This document shows positions 8,300 to 16,883 of a stretch of DNA of 64,000 nucleotides, in pieces. Each line of letters opens with the position of its first letter. The stretch's first letter is position 1. This stretch comes from Hymenobacter jeongseonensis. GTDB taxonomy: Bacteria > Bacteroidota > Bacteroidia > Cytophagales > Hymenobacteraceae. The stretch covers positions 682,001 to 746,000 of the forward strand of contig NZ_JADQDQ010000001.1 in NCBI RefSeq assembly GCF_015694725.1, in the 5' to 3' direction. The notes beneath the pieces were generated by a model. That model saw nothing but the letters and a program-made list of their open reading frames with translations. It did not search any database and was not told the DNA's origin. A program made the translations under genes and the position numbers.

Positions 8300-9619
8300 C
8301 TACTCGCCGGAGTATTGGTTCATTGTCTGGTAAGGGTAGCGCTGCTGGTGCAGGGCGGCCACGCGCTTGCCCAGCAGCTCACGCAACTCCTCCAGATTGG
8401 TGCGTTCCTGGGCCGAGATGAACACCACCGGGTCGTGCAGCTTAGCCATGTAGGTGGCTTGCAGCTGCGCCAGCGGCGGGCGGGGCGCCGTGCCATCGTC
8501 CTCCGCGTCCAGCACCTCGCCGAAGGGGTCCAGCTCGGCATCGTCCTGCTTGTATTGGTCTATCTTGTTGAACACCAATAGCACCGGCTTGTCGGCCGCA
8601 CCAATGTCGTTAAGTGTGTCGTTCACCACCTGAATCTGCTCCTCGAAACCGGGGTGCGAAATGTCCACCACGTGCAGCAGCAAATCGGCTTCGCGAATCT
8701 CGTCGAGCGTGCTCTTAAAGCTCTCAATCAGCTTGGTGGGCAGCTTGCGGATAAACCCAACCGTATCGGAAAGCAGAAACGGGGTTTGGTCGAGTACCAC
8801 TTTGCGGGTGGTAGCGTCTACGGTGGCAAACAGCTTGTTTTCGGCAAACACGTCGGATTTACCCAGCACGTTCATCAGCGTGCTTTTGCCCACGTTGGTG
8901 TAGCCCACCAGGGCCACGCGCACCGAGCCACCACGGGCCTTGCGCTGGGTGTGGCTCTGCCGGTCGAGGTCTTCGAGCTTCTCCTTGAGGAAAGCAATCC
9001 GGTCGCGCACAATGCGTCGGTCGGTTTCGATTTCGGTTTCGCCCGGGCCTTTCATGCCCACGCCGCCGCGCTGCTTGTCCAAGTGAGTCCAGAGGCCGGT
9101 GAGGCGAGGCAATAAGTATTGATACTGCGCCAGTTCTACTTGGGTGCGCGAAGTGGCCGACTTGGCGCGCAACGCGAAAATGTCCAGAATCAGCAGCGAG
9201 CGGTCCACTATTTTTACCAGCAACTCGGCTTCCAGGTTGCGGAGTTGGGAAGGCGACAGGTCGTCATCGAACACCACCATGCTGGTGCCTTCGTGCTGCA
9301 CCCAGGCTTTGATTTCGGCCAGCTTGCCCTCGCCCACATAGGTCCGGATGTCGGGCTTTTCGAGGCGCTGCACGAAGCGCTTGGTGGCGGTGGCGCCAGC
9401 GGTTTCAATCAGAAAGGCCAGCTCGTCGAGGTATTCGGTGGTTTGCGCTTCGGATTGGCGGCGCGGGGGCACGCTCACCAGCACGGCAGTTTCCTGCTCC
9501 TTGGCGGTGTCGTAGGCGCCGCCGGTTTTGGTGGCCACGTAGCTCGCTTTGGCGTTGTCGGTGGTGAAGTGCCGGGTGCTGGCCGCGGGCTTGCGGCCGC
9601 CGGAAGATTTATTTGCCAT
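8300..9619 (-). CDS. hflX: GTPase HflX
   Basis: This 439-residue protein has the HflX signature GGVGMKGPGETEIETDRR at 185-202, followed by the G1 loop GYTNVGKST at 239-247, the G3 motif DTVGFIRKLP and the G4 motif FNKID. HflX binds the large ribosomal subunit and splits stalled or hibernating 70S ribosomes during stress. The N-terminal HflX domain (with TYVGEGKLAEI at about 93-103) is complete. The C-terminus extends past the G domain with an acidic insertion. It follows the cytochrome c gene on the same strand after 61 bp, but with no obvious coupling. Confidence 0.95.
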   Translation of the reverse strand: MANKSSGGRKPAASTRHFTTDNAKASYVATKTGGAYDTAKEQETAVLVSVPPRRQSEAQTTEYLDELAFLIETAGATATKRFVQRLEKPDIRTYVGEGKLAEIKAWVQHEGTSMVVFDDDLSPSQLRNLEAELLVKIVDRSLLILDIFALRAKSATSRTQVELAQYQYLLPRLTGLWTHLDKQRGGVGMKGPGETEIETDRRIVRDRIAFLKEKLEDLDRQSHTQRKARGGSVRVALVGYTNVGKSTLMNVLGKSDVFAENKLFATVDATTRKVVLDQTPFLLSDTVGFIRKLPTKLIESFKSTLDEIREADLLLHVVDISHPGFEEQIQVVNDTLNDIGAADKPVLLVFNKIDQYKQDDAELDPFGEVLDAEDDGTAPRPPLAQLQATYMAKLHDPVVFISAQERTNLEELRELLGKRVAALHQQRYPYQTMNQYSGE

Positions 9620-9680
9620 GGGGTCGTTATCTATTCAAAAGCCCTACGCAACGCAGGGGTAAAACGGTGCCTCGGCGCTA

Positions 9681-9980
9681 TTAGCGCAAGGTAAGGGAGT
9701 AGGCCACCACCTGCTGCACCTGAGCGGCGGTAAGCGTCTTGCCGAAAGCCGGCATTTTGCCCATACCATTGGTGACCAAATAGCTACGGCCGAAAGCGTT
9801 GAGGTTGCTCTTGGTGAGGTCGTGGGCACCGCTAGCGCCTTTTTTGCCGTTGGTGCCGTGGCAGCGCACGCAGTTTTTTTGGTACAGCAGCTGGCCCGGC
9901 AGCACCGGCGGCCCGGCGCACGCCGCCGGGACATTGAAAAGGGGAAAGAGCAGCACCGCTGCCGCAACGCGTAGATTCAT
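9681..9980 (-). CDS. Small mono-haem cytochrome c
   Basis: Starting at the ATG at 9980 gives a 99-residue protein with a cleavable signal peptide (MNLRVAAAVLLFPLFNVPAA) and a Cys at 21 that could serve as a weak lipobox. The haem attachment motif CVRCH is at 37-41 and the likely axial Met is M76 in GKMPAFGK. These fit class I periplasmic cytochromes c used as electron carriers. A longer open frame upstream lacks a signal peptide and overlaps the divergent promoter region, so it was not used. No oxidase or reductase partner is adjacent; it is divergent from the GT4 gene. Confidence 0.85.
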   Translation of the reverse strand: MNLRVAAAVLLFPLFNVPAACAGPPVLPGQLLYQKNCVRCHGTNGKKGASGAHDLTKSNLNAFGRSYLVTNGMGKMPAFGKTLTAAQVQQVVAYSLTLR

Positions 9981-10107
9981 AGCCAGCACAACACACAATG
10001 AGCCCACAAAGTACCGGCCCAGCGCACGAATATTCCGTAAGGCCTCGCATTGCCGGGCGCAAGCCCGACCTTTGTGGCTCATTTTCCTCCCTCATACCGT
10101 CTCCTTC

Positions 10108-11220
10108 GTGCGCGTCGCCCTCGTCATCAACACCAGTTGGAATATTTGGAATTTCCGCGCCAGCCTTGTGCGGGCCTTGCAGGCGGCTGGCCACGAAGTA
10201 CTGGCCATTGCCCCGCCCGATGACTACTCCGCGCGCCTCGAAACCGAGCTAGGCTGCCGATTTGTGCCCATTTTGATGGAGAACAAGGGCACCAATCCGG
10301 TCAAGGACGCCGCCCTGACGCTGCGCTTTTACAAGATTTACAAGCGCGAAAAGCCCGATGTGGTGCTGCACTACACCATTAAGCCCAACATCTACGGCAG
10401 CCTCGCGGCCAAGCTGGCCGGGGTGCCCAGCATCAACAACGTGAGCGGCCTAGGCACGGTGTTCATCATCAAGAATTTCGTGAGCAAAGTGGCCCTGGGG
10501 CTCTACCGCCTTGCGTTCCGGTTCCCGCACAAAGTGTTTTTTCAGAACGGCGACGACCGGCAGCTGTTCCTGGACAACGGCCTGGTGCGCCGCGAAATCA
10601 CCGGCTTGCTGCCCGGCTCGGGTGTGGACACCGACAAGTTTCGACCCGCCGCGCAGTTCACCCGCCAGTCCCCGTTTGTGTTTCTGATGGTGGCGCGCGT
10701 GCTCTACGAAAAAGGCGTGGTCGAATATTTTGAAGCGGCCAAAATCATCCGCCAAGCCGTGCCTGGCACGCGCATTCAGCTGCTGGGCGGCCTCGACGAG
10801 GCCGGCGGCGTGGGGGTGCCCCGCGCCACGTTCGAGGAATGGCTCAAAAGCGGCGACATCGAATACTTGGGCCGTTCCGACGACGTGGCCGCCCACCTGC
10901 ACCGCGCCGACTGCGTGGTGCTGCCCAGCTACCGCGAAGGCACCCCCAAAACCCTGCTGGAAGCCGCCGCCGTGGGCAAACCCCTCGTGACTACCGACGT
11001 GCCCGGCTGCCGCGAAACCGTGGTCGATGGCCGCAACGGCTACCTCTGCCAAGTGCGCAGCGGCCCCGATTTGGCCGCCAAAATGCTCCAGGTCCTCCAG
11101 CTTTCCGAAGCCGACCTGAAAGGAATGGGCCAAAACAGCCGTTACCTGGCCGAAACCAAATTCGACGAAAAACTGGTGCTGGACAAGTACTTGATGGCCG
11201 TAGCTGAAGTGCAGGGGTAG
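10108..11220 (+). CDS. Glycosyltransferase family 4 (GT-B, capsule/LPS type)
   Basis: The GTG at 10108 gives a 370-residue protein beginning VRVALVINTSWNIWNFR, the usual N-terminus of this group; the open frame extends further upstream but into non-coding sequence over the cytochrome gene. The C-terminal GT-B donor site is intact: VLPSYREGTPKTLLEAAAVG holds the E-x7-E motif and is followed by TTDVPGCRETVVDGRNG. The best match by eye is the PglA/WbnH/Cap-like group that adds hexose or N-acetylhexosamine to lipid-linked glycans. The nearby rfbC supports a surface-polysaccharide role. Confidence 0.87.
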   Translation: MRVALVINTSWNIWNFRASLVRALQAAGHEVLAIAPPDDYSARLETELGCRFVPILMENKGTNPVKDAALTLRFYKIYKREKPDVVLHYTIKPNIYGSLAAKLAGVPSINNVSGLGTVFIIKNFVSKVALGLYRLAFRFPHKVFFQNGDDRQLFLDNGLVRREITGLLPGSGVDTDKFRPAAQFTRQSPFVFLMVARVLYEKGVVEYFEAAKIIRQAVPGTRIQLLGGLDEAGGVGVPRATFEEWLKSGDIEYLGRSDDVAAHLHRADCVVLPSYREGTPKTLLEAAAVGKPLVTTDVPGCRETVVDGRNGYLCQVRSGPDLAAKMLQVLQLSEADLKGMGQNSRYLAETKFDEKLVLDKYLMAVAEVQG

Positions 11221-11290
11221 CCCGTCTCAATTAGCAGTGAATTCTCCTTCATAATTTAACAGAGAGGCGACGCGCACTTTTTGGCCTTTC

Positions 11291-11298
11291 TAACTTTG
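11291..11298 (+). promoter_or_regulatory. Bacteroidetes -7 box upstream of rfbC
   Basis: TAACTTTG matches the TAnnTTTG consensus exactly. It lies only 5 bp before the rfbC ATG, so the transcript would be leaderless or nearly so. No good -33 TTG is seen at the right distance, so the call is tentative. Confidence 0.4.
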
Positions 11299-11303
11299 TT
11301 CCG

Positions 11304-11849
11304 ATGGAAGTAAAGCATTTTCCCATATCTGGGCTTGTCGAGTTCGTTCCCCGTTTGTTTGCCGATGACCGGGGGTATTTTTTTGAAACCTTCAGCGCCC
11401 GTCTCATGGCCGAGGCCGGCGCCGATGCCCAATGGGTGCAGGACAACCAGTCGAATTCCAAAAAAGGCGTCCTGCGCGGCCTGCACTTCCAGCGCCCGCC
11501 CCATGCCCAAGCCAAACTGGTGCGCGTCGGCCAGGGCCGCGCCCTCGATGTGGCCGTTGATTTGCGCCGCGACTCGCCTACCTACGGCCAGCATCAACTG
11601 GTGGAGCTGACGGCCGAGCGCGGCAACATGTTCTACATTCCCGCCGGTTTCGCGCACGGCTTTATGGCCCTAGAGGACAATACTATTTTCCTCTACAAAT
11701 GCAGCGACTACTACGCGCCCAGCGCCGAAGGCGGCCTGCGTTGGGACGACGCCGAGTTGAACATCAACTGGGGCACCGAAGTGGCACCTCTGGTGTCTGG
11801 CAAAGACGAGGAGTTGCCCGGTCTCAAGGATTTTGTGAGTCCGTTCTAG
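11304..11849 (+). CDS. rfbC: dTDP-4-dehydrorhamnose 3,5-epimerase
   Basis: This 181-residue protein is the full length of RmlC/RfbC, the cupin enzyme that epimerises C3 and C5 of dTDP-4-keto-6-deoxyglucose in dTDP-rhamnose synthesis. The catalytic His is in LRGLHFQ (H61), the conserved Tyr is in FLYKCSDYY (Y131) and the core strand IPAGFAHGF is present. The other rml genes (rfbA, rfbB, rfbD) are not in the window. It follows the GT4 gene by 83 bp and is followed by a strong terminator. Confidence 0.95.
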   Translation: MEVKHFPISGLVEFVPRLFADDRGYFFETFSARLMAEAGADAQWVQDNQSNSKKGVLRGLHFQRPPHAQAKLVRVGQGRALDVAVDLRRDSPTYGQHQLVELTAERGNMFYIPAGFAHGFMALEDNTIFLYKCSDYYAPSAEGGLRWDDAELNINWGTEVAPLVSGKDEELPGLKDFVSPF

Positions 11850-11893
11850 CAAGTGCGCCAGGATATTCTAAATCCCTAACCAGCTTCACTAAC

Positions 11894-11930
11894 AACAGGC
11901 CGTTGCATAAGTGCAGCGGCCTGTTTTTGC
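11894..11930. terminator. Bidirectional terminator between rfbC and murF
   Basis: The arms AACAGGCCGTTGC and GCAGCGGCCTGTT form a stem with one mismatch around a short loop, followed by a T-run on the plus strand. It serves rfbC and, being near-palindromic, possibly murF as well, which ends at 11935 on the opposite strand. Confidence 0.8.
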
Positions 11931-11934
11931 TTCG

Positions 11935-13230
11935 TTACAGCAGCTCCACCAGAGTTTCCAGCGCCATGCCGCGGCTGCCTTTCACCAGCACTTGCTGGCC
12001 GCGCACCGGGTGCTGCGTCAGCCACTCGGCGGCTTCGGCTTTGGTGGGGAAATGCTGCACGTGCTCACTCGCTCCGGCGGCCGCGCGCATTTCCTGCCCG
12101 ATTAGGAACACGGCAGGTAAGTTCAGTTCGGCCAGCAGCTGGCCGAGTTGGCGGTGTTCGGCAGCGCTGTCGTTGCCCAACTCAAACATGTCGCCGAGGA
12201 TTGCTAGCTTGCTTTGCCCGGGCGCGGTCGGGCGCGCGGCAAAGCTGCGCAAGGCGGCGGCCATGCTGCTGGGGTTGGCGTTGTAGGCATCCAGCAGCAA
12301 GTCGTTGTGGGCCGTGCGCAGCAGCTGCGAGCGGTTATTCTGCGGGTTGTAGTGCGCCAGGGCAGTAGCCACCTTATCGGTGGAAACGCCGAAGTGCAGG
12401 CCCACCGCGGCGGCGGCGGCCAGGTTGGGAAAATTGTAGTCGCCGGTGAGCTGAGCGGCTACGTCGGTGCCATCGGCCAGGCGTAGGGCCACGGCATGGT
12501 CGGCGGCCAGCAGCGTGGCGGGGTAAGTGTCAGTCGGGCCGGGGTAGGTGAGGCGTGTGGGCACGGCAGCGGCCAGCGCGGGCAGCTTGGCATCGAGGGT
12601 GTTGACGAAGGCCGTGCCGCCTGTCCGGGCCAGGTAGTCAAACAGCTCGCCTTTGCCGAGGGCCACGCCCTCGGCTCCGCCAAAGCCTTCGAGGTGGGCC
12701 TTGCCAATGTTGGTGATGAGGCCATGGCTGGGTTGTGCCAGTTCGCACAGTTCCGCAATTTCGCCGCGGTGGTTGGCACCCATTTCAATCACGGCGAAGT
12801 CGTGTTCGCCCGCCCGCAGGCGCAGCAGCGTAAGCGGCACGCCAATGTGGTTGTTGAGGTTGCCAATGGTGGCCAACACCCGGAATTTCTGCGCCAGCAC
12901 AGCCGTAAGCAGTTCTTTGGTGGTGGTTTTGCCATTCGAGCCTGTTACGGCGAGCACGGGCATGTTGAACTGCTGCCGATGGTGCCGGGCCAGTTGCTGC
13001 AGGGCCACGAGCGGGTCGGGGGCGAAGGTGTAGCGCGCCGGGTCGCTGGCGGCCAAGTCGGCATCGTCCACCACGGCGTGGCGGGCGCCTTTTTCCAGGG
13101 CTTGGGGCGCAAACTCGGCGGCGCGAAAACTGGGGCCGTTCAGGGCAAAAAACAGTGTGCCGGGTTGCGGCTGGCGCGAATCGGTGCTGACATGGCCCCC
13201 CGCGGCCAGATAGTGGGTGTAGAGCAACAT
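11935..13230 (-). CDS. murF: UDP-N-acetylmuramoyl-tripeptide--D-alanyl-D-alanine ligase
   Basis: MurF adds D-Ala-D-Ala to UDP-MurNAc-tripeptide, the last cytoplasmic step of peptidoglycan precursor synthesis. The start at 13230 (MLLYTHYLAAGGHVSTDSRQ) gives 431 residues and the usual N-terminal UDP-binding segment; a longer frame begins upstream without homology. The ATP loop AVTGSNGKTTTKELL is at 95-108, and NLNNHIGVPLTLL and AVIEMGANHRGEIA are the next family motifs. The C-terminal ligase domain has LLDAYNANPSSMAAAL. It is divergent from the FG-GAP gene and is a stand-alone unit rather than part of a dcw cluster. Confidence 0.95.
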   Translation of the reverse strand: MLLYTHYLAAGGHVSTDSRQPQPGTLFFALNGPSFRAAEFAPQALEKGARHAVVDDADLAASDPARYTFAPDPLVALQQLARHHRQQFNMPVLAVTGSNGKTTTKELLTAVLAQKFRVLATIGNLNNHIGVPLTLLRLRAGEHDFAVIEMGANHRGEIAELCELAQPSHGLITNIGKAHLEGFGGAEGVALGKGELFDYLARTGGTAFVNTLDAKLPALAAAVPTRLTYPGPTDTYPATLLAADHAVALRLADGTDVAAQLTGDYNFPNLAAAAAVGLHFGVSTDKVATALAHYNPQNNRSQLLRTAHNDLLLDAYNANPSSMAAALRSFAARPTAPGQSKLAILGDMFELGNDSAAEHRQLGQLLAELNLPAVFLIGQEMRAAAGASEHVQHFPTKAEAAEWLTQHPVRGQQVLVKGSRGMALETLVELL

Positions 13231-13340
13231 GGTGCAGGTGAACTGAAAGGGCAAACCAAGTGTAAATTGCTGCAAAGGTGGGCGTGATTTTTGTACCCAC
13301 TCTCATTCTGCTCTCTCAATTCTACTGCTGATTCGTGCTT

Positions 13341-15635
13341 ATGCATCGCTCCTACGTTTTTTTGCTGGCGATGCTGGCATTTTCTTTCGCGGCCGCCGCA
13401 CAATCAGGAACAGGGTTTGGGTTTGAATTCCGGCCGGCGGCAGCAGTCGTGCACGGGGCCGACACCTTGCGCAATGCCTGGACGGGCGGCTTGAACACGC
13501 CCCAGTTCAGCACCCTCGACCTGAACGATGACGGCCAGGACGACTTGTTTGCCTTCGACCGCGAAACCAGCCGGGCCTATACGTTTCTGAGCGTGGCCGC
13601 GCCGGGCACGGCGGCGGGCCGCCGCTGGGCCTATGCCCCACAGTACGAGTCGCTCTTCCCGGCCGACCTGCAAGGCTGGGCCCTGCTGCGCGACTACGAC
13701 TGCGACAGCCGCCCCGACTTGTTTACCTATTTCAACAACGGCGAAATCCGGGTGTTCCGCAACGTGCTGGCCAACGGGCGCCCCAGCTTTCAGCTCACCA
13801 CCAACCAGATTCGGTTTTTCGGCGGGTTCACGGGCACCGCCAACCTCACCCTGGGCGGCTACAACATGCCGGCGATTCAGGACGTGAACGGCGACGGCAA
13901 GCTCGACATCATGAGTTATGATTTTGTCAGCGCATCGTTTATTGAGCTTTACCTCAACACCAGCCCCGGTACCTGCGGCAACGCCCTCACCTTCACGCTC
14001 AAAACCGACAACTGGGGCGGCATTCAAACCTGCCACGACTGCGCCAGCTACAAGTTCAATGGCCAGCCGTGCTTCACGGCCCGGCCGCTGCACACCGGCG
14101 GCCACAGCCTGCTGCTGGTTGACCTGGACGGCGACGGCGACCAAGACCTGCTCGACGGCCGCGACAATTGCCCGGAGCTGGTGAGCCTGCTCAACCAGGG
14201 CACGGCCCTGGCGCCGGTGCTCACGCAAGCCAGCGTCAGCGCCAGCTTTCCCTCGGCTGCCACGCCGGTGCGGGTGCCGGTGTTTCCGTCGGGCTACTAC
14301 TTCGATGCCAACTTCGACAGCCGTCCCGATTTGGTGGTGGCGCCCAACATGTTTACCAACCTCGAAGACCAGGTGAGCCTGCGCAACAACGTGCAGCTCT
14401 TCGAAAATACGGCCGCCAGCGGGGCGCCGGCGCTTGCGTATCGCGCCGCGGGCTTCCTGGCCAACGAGGTGATTGACGTGAGCGAAGGCGCTGCGCCCAC
14501 CTTTGGCGACCTCGACGGGGACGGGCTGCCGGATATGCTCATCGGCAACCACGCCGACCGCGTGGGCGGCGTGTACCGCGCCAACCTGACGCAGTACCGC
14601 AACGTGGGCACCCGCGCGCGGCCGGTGTTCAGCTTCGTCACGGCCGATTACCTGGGCCTGGCCGCGCAACGCCTGCTAGGCCTCAAGCCCGTGCTGGTGG
14701 ACCTGAACCGTGACGGCGCCCTGGACCTGGCCTATAGCGCCTGGAACGGTAGCACCAACAGCCTTTATTATATCCTGAATACCGCTGCGGGGGGCCAGCC
14801 CGTGGCGTTTAGCACGGCCACGGCCGTTGCGTTCAAGCCGCAGGGGGCCGCCGGTACGGGCGTGCTGCCCCATGCTCTGGGCGACGTACCCAGCTTTGCT
14901 GATGTTGACAATGACGGGTATGTGGACCTGCTCATCGGCACCAACGAAACCCGTGAGGCGGGCATGAGCCTGCGATATTTCCGCAACCGCGGCCGCGGCC
15001 CGTTGGATAGTGCTTTCGTGCTGGTCGACAATGATTTCGGTCGCATCCGGACGGCCAGCGGAAGCCGCCCAGCCAACCTGAGCCCAACCGTGGCCGACTT
15101 CGATGGCGACGGCTTACCCGACTTGCTCACCGTCGACGCGGCGGGCGTGCTACGCTTCTTCCCCAATTACCGTGCCCAGAGCATCCTCTTTTCGGAACGC
15201 ACCGATTTACTGCACAATCCATTAACCGGCCAATACGAGCCCACCCGCCTGGGGCAGAGTGCCAACGCCCGCTACGCCCTGGCTGCCGCCGACCTGAACG
15301 GCGACGGAGCGCCCGAACTCCTCGTGGGCACGCAGGCAGGCGGCTTGCTGAGCTACGGCACCCGCAACCGTACCATCACCCCCACCCGGGGCGAAGCGGC
15401 CCGCACCTTGGCCCTCACCATCTACCCGAACCCGGCCACTGCCAGCGTCACGGTCGAAACCGCAGCTCCCACCCGCCTCACCGTGCTCGACCTCACCGGC
15501 CGCGTGGTGCAAACCGGAGCCCAGGCCCAGCGTCGGCACCTCCTGAACCTGAGTGGGCTGACGCCCGGCGTGTACCTCGTGCGCGCGACCGGAACCAACG
15601 GCTCGGCCGCCGTGCAGCGGCTGCTGGTGCGGTAG
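13341..15635 (+). CDS. FG-GAP/VCBS repeat protein with T9SS C-terminal sorting domain
   Basis: The ATG at 13341 opens a 764-residue protein with a signal peptide (MHRSYVFLLAMLAFSFAAAAQ). Calcium-loop-like repeats DxNxDG/DxDGDG recur throughout (DLNDDGQDDL, DVNGDGKLDI, DLDGDGDQDLLDG, DLDGDGLPDML, DVDNDGYVDLL, DFDGDGLPDLL, DLNGDGAPELL), indicating an integrin-alpha-like beta-propeller. The last ~75 residues begin YPNPATASVTVE and contain the LTPGVYLVR motif, a type A sorting signal for the type IX secretion system. It is therefore predicted to be secreted or surface-attached; its ligand is unknown. It is divergent from murF. Confidence 0.88.
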   Translation: MHRSYVFLLAMLAFSFAAAAQSGTGFGFEFRPAAAVVHGADTLRNAWTGGLNTPQFSTLDLNDDGQDDLFAFDRETSRAYTFLSVAAPGTAAGRRWAYAPQYESLFPADLQGWALLRDYDCDSRPDLFTYFNNGEIRVFRNVLANGRPSFQLTTNQIRFFGGFTGTANLTLGGYNMPAIQDVNGDGKLDIMSYDFVSASFIELYLNTSPGTCGNALTFTLKTDNWGGIQTCHDCASYKFNGQPCFTARPLHTGGHSLLLVDLDGDGDQDLLDGRDNCPELVSLLNQGTALAPVLTQASVSASFPSAATPVRVPVFPSGYYFDANFDSRPDLVVAPNMFTNLEDQVSLRNNVQLFENTAASGAPALAYRAAGFLANEVIDVSEGAAPTFGDLDGDGLPDMLIGNHADRVGGVYRANLTQYRNVGTRARPVFSFVTADYLGLAAQRLLGLKPVLVDLNRDGALDLAYSAWNGSTNSLYYILNTAAGGQPVAFSTATAVAFKPQGAAGTGVLPHALGDVPSFADVDNDGYVDLLIGTNETREAGMSLRYFRNRGRGPLDSAFVLVDNDFGRIRTASGSRPANLSPTVADFDGDGLPDLLTVDAAGVLRFFPNYRAQSILFSERTDLLHNPLTGQYEPTRLGQSANARYALAAADLNGDGAPELLVGTQAGGLLSYGTRNRTITPTRGEAARTLALTIYPNPATASVTVETAAPTRLTVLDLTGRVVQTGAQAQRRHLLNLSGLTPGVYLVRATGTNGSAAVQRLLVR

Positions 15636-15850
15636 CGCCACCAAGCGCGCGTATTGCCGTTTCGCTTTCACCGAGAACCAGCGCGGTTGGGCCACGCTAC
15701 GCCCCATTCCTACGCATTGCGGCAAAATTAAGAAACGCACTTGTCTGGGCGTAACGGCAAAGTCAACGGTGAGCTGGTATTGGCGTACAAGAGATTTTTA
15801 TCCTGTATTATTGATGAATACGGAATAAAATCAACTGTTTCATTGCCAAT

Positions 15851-16873
15851 ATGACCAACTTGGTTATTCTTACTTACGGTAGTGAAACAGAGTACAAACG
15901 GGGCATTCTGGCCGTGCTTAGTTACTGTGCGTGGGCGTCGGAAGCAGCCGAAACGGGCCAGGTGCTGGTTTTTACTGATAACGCAGCGTACTTCCGCCCC
16001 TTTTTCACCGGCTTGCAGGTAACGTTTCGGGAACTGACGCCGGAAGATATTCGCACCTACCAGGGGCCTGCTGCTTTTGTGCATCGCCTGAAGGTGGCGG
16101 TGATTGATGAAGTGCTGCGCCGCTATCCGGAAGACAATCTGCTCTACCTCGATGCCGATACGTTCGTTTTCGCGGACCCCCGGCCACTGGTGGCGCAGAT
16201 TTCGCCCACCACCAGCTTGATGCACGCACTGGAGTATCCGCTGGACAGCCCCAGTGGCGAAGGCGGGAAGGAGCGGGCGCAACTGCTCCAGTTGCTGGCG
16301 CACGAAACCTTCCAAACTTCCCGGGGCGAAGAGCAATTCTTGCCTTCCCACCATTCGTGGAACGCGGGGGTGCTCGGGCTGTCGGCTTCGGCCGCCGCCT
16401 ACATGGCAGACGTTTTGGTGCTAACCGATGCGTTTTATGCCGGCTCGGAATCTCACATCAGCGAACAACTGGCTTTCTGCCTGGTGCTGCAAACTCGGTC
16501 CAGCCTCCGCGCCAGCGACCAAGTGGTGTATCATTACTGGCAGGGCCGCGAAAAGCTGGCCGTTGATGCGCTGCTTGCCGCGGTGCTGACGGATTCCTTC
16601 GCAGCCTCGCCGCTGGAGAAAAAAAGAACGGTTATGCGCCAGTTCACCCGGCAGCTCCCCGCCCGCATCCGCGATTATTTGCACGCCCACCCCGAAATTG
16701 AGCTGCGCGACCAAGCCATTGCTGCGCTACACGGCCAACACTTCAAGACCGGCTACCAGCTGGCATGGCGCTACTTACTTAAAAAGCCCGGCGACACACA
16801 GTTCATTCGGGTGCTGCTTTACTACACCCGGCGGGGGCTGAAAAGAAGGGTCAGCAGTTTGCAACAATCCTAA
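15851..16873 (+). CDS. Putative GT-A glycosyltransferase-like protein
   Basis: This 340-residue protein has no signal peptide. It begins with a beta strand (NLVILTYGSETEYKRGILAVLSY) and has a DxD-type motif DAD at 101-103 (LLYLDADTFVF), then SWNAGVLGL and SEQLAFCLVL, a layout resembling GT-A glycosyltransferases of the glycogenin/GT8-like or Nucleotid_trans type. The C-terminus is basic (GLKRRVSSLQQS). It stands alone with a 215-bp upstream region rich in A and T just before the start. The family call is by fold pattern only; donor and acceptor are unknown. Confidence 0.6.
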   Translation: MTNLVILTYGSETEYKRGILAVLSYCAWASEAAETGQVLVFTDNAAYFRPFFTGLQVTFRELTPEDIRTYQGPAAFVHRLKVAVIDEVLRRYPEDNLLYLDADTFVFADPRPLVAQISPTTSLMHALEYPLDSPSGEGGKERAQLLQLLAHETFQTSRGEEQFLPSHHSWNAGVLGLSASAAAYMADVLVLTDAFYAGSESHISEQLAFCLVLQTRSSLRASDQVVYHYWQGREKLAVDALLAAVLTDSFAASPLEKKRTVMRQFTRQLPARIRDYLHAHPEIELRDQAIAALHGQHFKTGYQLAWRYLLKKPGDTQFIRVLLYYTRRGLKRRVSSLQQS

Positions 16874-16883
16874 GCGTCGGCTC

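Noticed and set aside
13404..14669. A 421-codon frame opposite the FG-GAP gene
   Set aside because: It is an antisense artefact of GC-rich repeats; the sense frame has a signal peptide and repeat motifs.
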